A DNA stretch of 64,000 nucleotides from Ashinkailepas kermadecensis (Eukaryota > Arthropoda > Thecostraca > Neolepadidae): the NCBI GenBank assembly GCA_034440615.1, contig JAOTOM010004033.1, positions 62,001 through 126,000 of the forward strand, written 5' to 3'. A program made the position numbers and the translations under genes. Below are positions 60,747 to 64,000 of this stretch, one piece after another. Under the pieces are notes generated by a model. It was not told where the DNA came from. It ran no database searches and saw only the letters and a list, made by a program, of their open reading frames with translations. Position 1 is the stretch's first letter. Every line of letters starts with the position of its first letter.

Positions 60747-60958
60747 GCCCCGGTAGCTCAGTTGGTTAGAGCGCTGGCCTGCACTGGTCTCCCCTGTCGT
60801 GGCAACGCAGGGTCCGAGTCGCTTCACGCGCTCGCATTTAGACCCCGGCTGGGATGGTCAGTTGGGAGCTGGTCCGGTAAGGCCGGGACGAGGTACCGAG
60901 CGGCCGTGTCTGTGCATTGACGGCACGTTAAACTTTCGGTCTAAATTCTGCCGTTGAA
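60747..60958 (+). mobile_element. tRNA-headed SINE, second family
   Basis: It begins like a tRNA, GCCCCGGTAGCTCAGTTGG, with a good polymerase III A box (TAGCTCAGTTGG), and has a B-box-like GGTCCGAGTC at 60811. The A-to-B distance of about 58 bp is longer than in a tRNA, and no cloverleaf closes. A tRNA-unrelated body with GGTACCGAGCGGCCGTG and GGCACGTTAAAC follows. The target duplication could not be identified. Confidence 0.65.
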
Positions 60959-61634
60959 CTGGAGTTCATGGATCGGGTGGTGGGGCCGGGGTTCACGCAA
61001 CAAGCTCTGCTTAGCAATAGAACCCTGGTTCATAAAGCCACCACAGCAAGAATTCGGATTCAATTGTTGTTTTTTTAATGTGATAGGTCACCTAACAAGG
61101 GTGTCTTTTAAGGTGTTTAACTCAATAAAGGACGATCCGAATTATGCAAACGTATGTATAGGTGAACTCACAATAATCCACTGCATGTTTTGGCTCTTTC
61201 GGAATTTTCCTTTACGGGCTATTTGAAACGTGACATCGTGACCTAAGGGCACACGACCTACTTTAGCTTTTGGAACAATCACAATGCGATCTTAAAAAAG
61301 TGCAAAACAGAAGTTCGATATTTTATCTTTCGAAGCAAGTAATTTATAAACAGGGTTTTGCCCCTACAACTCTACATATCCGCTCTAAATTAGGCATGTG
61401 TGGATATTTTTGCTCTAGTGTACCATTTCCAGTTTTAATATGTCTCTAAAACGGTACATCACTGAAATATAAGCCTGTTCACGATCAAGGCACGTGTTGG
61501 GATGAAAACGTTGGTAATCTGAGCCTGAGTGTTGTGTTGCAGAAGTATTTGAACACGTGATGTCAAAGGTTAAACAGATATGACAAACTTTCTACAAATT
61601 GTGGTAGTAGACGATTTATAAGTCCTACCTTGCT
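60959..61634. other. Unassigned sequence
   Basis: No gene or repeat recognised. Confidence 0.35.
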
Positions 61635-63426
61635 ATGAATTACAAGGAGAGAGAAGCATCCACAACACAGCAGCCACATTATGATCACCGAGAAACCTTT
61701 CGCTCAACCATTTATTGCATCTCGAAAGTTAAAATATCTGTGAATGTAGTGAAATATCAGGAAGGGCACAAACATCAGGTGGCGCCGCGTTTGGGTGCCC
61801 AGTTCTCACTGCTCACTCTGGCTGACGGTGCTGCCTGTGAAGCAAGGCAATTTCTGAGAGTGTCTGACGCAGACAAGGTGAAAGCAAAGCTATTTTATGA
61901 GTCTGACCAGATCAGTCGCATGAGTCTCGGCAAGACAGACTGTGTCACGGTGTGACAGGCTGATGGAACCAAAAGTAGAGTTCCGAAAGGCTTGTTTTGG
62001 GAAACTTGTGCGAGATATATGAGCTATGCAAGGAGAACCCTGAAAACCCTCGCACCGGCTTCTTAACCTTTGCCGCTCTTCGTCCGAAGCATTGCGTCTT
62101 GGCAGGCAGCAGTGGGACGCACTCTGTGTGGGTGTGCACTTATCAGCAAAACCCGAAACTGTTCATATCCGCTCTCGGCCTTCCCGGTCTCAAAGGCCGT
62201 GACCTCCTCAATCACGCTGTATGTGGCAAGGAAAACCGTGATTGTGTGATGCACAACTGTGAGGACTGCCCTGGTGAAGACGGGGTGATGAACTTTCTAA
62301 CGATTATCCTCACGGACAAATCAGGAGAAGAGAGTGAAAGTGATTCAGCCCCAGATGATGACATGGATAATGAGATTAGGTACAGACAGTGGATGAGCAT
62401 GCATCAATGTGCACTCGTAGAAATAGTGTAGACCAAAGAGGAAAGCATGAGATATTTGAGCCAGCAAACCGTTAAGCTGACCAGACACCACTTTGTGGAT
62501 AACAAACAAGGTCAGTACTTCACCTACGCAAAGGCTACTCGCAAGGAGGGCGAAGCGATTGTCCAGTGCGATTTTGCTGCAAATTATTCATTTGTAGTGC
62601 AGGATGTAGTTCAAAGGTTCTACTGGGATTCGTCCCTGTGTACGGAGCACCAGTTTGTAGTGCACTGGCGTGAGGACGAGGCACTGTGCCATCAGAGCTA
62701 CTGCTGTATCTCTGACGGCACAAAGCACAACACCGACATGGTGCATGCGTTCCTGCAATGGCTTATCCCAGAAATTCGGACCGCAGTACCTGATCTCCAA
62801 GGACATTTATTTCAGATACGGCAGTGCTGCACAGTATACGAATCAGCATAACTGCATCAATATGTGTTACCGTCAGACAGATTTTGGGGTACCCTGTGAA
62901 GGGGACGAGTGGTCTGGGGGTAACATGCTCGTCTCACAATCGAAAGGTTGTGGGTTCGAGTCTCACCTGTCGCTACTCTTCGCCCGCGACCAATCGGCGT
63001 GAGAGATTGGCGACGCTACATGACTCAACGGTCGACGTGTCGTAAAACAAATAACCAACCAACCAGGGTACCCTGTGAGTGTTTTTTTCCACATATCATG
63101 GCAAGAGCGTTTACGACGGTATCGGGGACACAGTCAAGCGTGTCGCCGCCCAAGAGAGCCTCAAGCGCCCGCTTAGCAACCAGGTACTGACGAAGGACAT
63201 GTTTGAATATCTGTCGCACAGGCTTGTCAACGGCATCAAGTTCATAGTTGTATCAAAGCAGGAGGCAATGAACGCCACCCCACCTCATCGAGCGCTTCTC
63301 GAAAGCCGTCACGGCGAAGGGAACACAGGGGTACCACAAGTTCGCACCAGTGACCCACAGAACCGAAATAGTTCATTAACTGTCTACCGATGCGGCGCGT
63401 GTGTTAATGGTAGCTGGGTGAAATGA
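61635..63426 (+). pseudogene. Decayed transposase-like gene interrupted by a SINE
   Basis: Frame fragments in one order read as a single protein. The pieces are VSDADKVKAKLFYESDQISR (about 61857-61918), GNLCEIYELCKENPENPR and FAALRPKHCVLAG (61997-62431), VQCDFAANYSFVVQD and CISDGTKHNTDMVHAFLQ (62447-62790), YFRYGSAAQYTNQHNCINMC and FGVPCE (to 62899), then FFSTYHGKSVYDGIGDTVKR (from about 63080). I remember a repeat-encoded family of unknown function in invertebrates with the DFAxNY and FFxTxHGKxxxDGIGGTVKR signatures. Lesions are a TGA at 61953-61955, a frameshift before 61997, a TAG at 62429-62431, a frameshift near 62770, the SINE at 62900-63065 and a frameshift in a T run near 63083. The conserved Asp residues suggest a DDE/RNase H-like nuclease, but that is inference. 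Confidence 0.7.
62887..63078 (+). mobile_element. tRNA-derived SINE, copy 2, with 13-bp target duplication
   Basis: Same family as 35365-35547: GGGGACGAGTGGTCTGGGGG head, GGGTTCGAGTCTC B box, CCCGCGACCAATCGGCGTGA body, and an AAATAACCAACCAACC tail. GGGTACCCTGTGA is repeated at 62887-62899 and 63066-63078. The insertion splits the codon run GVPCE of the host pseudogene. Confidence 0.94.
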
Positions 63427-64000
63427 GATGAGTTAGTGTGCGCTCTGATACATATTTTTTATTGTTATTATCGCAGTGACAGATCATCAGTCTGCATTGG
63501 GATTCTGGCAAGGTATGGTATGATCTGCAGATCTGTAGATCATCACATTGCATTACATTATAATACTGTACTGCAACACCTAATTGTATTGCATCGCATT
63601 GTGTAATTATGCTACTTCAATTTTATTACGCCGATGTAGACAGCTCACGTTCCAATTCGATTAATTTCAAACTCAACATGTCTCAATGAATGCGTCCGCA
63701 CCAAATTTGTTTTCGAACAGTTCACGATGACTACACTTACTCAGTCAATAACGTTCATCTTTTCGGTTCCAGAATGTGGGGTTTGAAACACCAGAAAGTT
63801 GATAGTACAGTGATTGGCAGAGTTATATTCCATTCAGTGTTGTCGGTGAAATATGATCGTACATTTTGATATGCTGGCATTGGTGCGGAAATATATTGTA
63901 TCATGTGAAACATTGATGTTTCTGTTCTTCCTACAAGTGACGAGCTAGGATTTCACAAATCACCCTTCGTCGCTTCTGCATTTCCAGAATAGCATTGTGA
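63427..64000. other. Unassigned AT-rich sequence to the window end
   Basis: No gene or repeat recognised. Confidence 0.4.

Noticed and set aside
60747..60830. tRNA-Ala-like gene
   Set aside because: The first 20 bases fit a tRNA, but the A-to-B box spacing is too long and the acceptor stem has no partner. Called a SINE.

Overview
The window looks like nuclear DNA of an invertebrate metazoan. It has spliced genes with GT/AG introns, several non-LTR retrotransposon clades, tRNA-derived SINEs, a P-element/THAP9-like transposase in exons, long microsatellites and many minisatellites. Nothing in it is prokaryotic. The exact lineage cannot be fixed from sequence alone. Scattered TTAGG-like words hint weakly at an arthropod, while the AGGTCA-rich repeats resemble those I remember from marine lophotrochozoans.

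Only two host genes are well supported. On the minus strand between 6100 and 1687, five exons with consistent splice phases join into the N-terminal part of a TSNAXIP1-like (translin-associated factor X interacting protein 1) coiled-coil protein. Its 3' end lies outside the window or was lost. On the minus strand at 16446-18401 there is an intronless 651-codon astacin-family zinc metalloprotease with a propeptide, an EGF-like module and a C-terminal membrane anchor.

Most of the rest is mobile DNA and repeats. There is a CR1-like reverse transcriptase (28-927) with a 166-bp tandem repeat behind it, an endonuclease fragment of an I/Jockey-type element (21244-22100), an L2/CR1-type ORF2 with its 3' tail (27346-30163), and an RNase H fragment (50370-51122). 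A P-element-like transposase is split into 36274-39773 and 46092-47348. A decayed transposase-like gene (61635-63426) is interrupted by a SINE with a 13-bp target duplication. Two SINE copies, a third tRNA-headed SINE, hAT-like MITEs and a foldback element are also present.

Satellites occupy a large fraction: a 6.4-kb array of 26/27-bp units (8847-15282) with higher-order duplications, an array of about eighteen 167-bp units (22610-25600), 152-bp units carrying inverted nuclear-receptor-like half-sites (26040-26870), and many smaller arrays.

The most unusual structure is an array at 34650-35117. It holds ten 29-34-bp self-complementary units separated by nearly constant 14-bp diverged spacers. 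A second small locus with the same arms and the same 14-bp spacing lies at 48741-48802. A second unusual signal is a set of four very small (38-59 bp) insertions of one 3' tail sequence, each flanked by its own target-site duplication.
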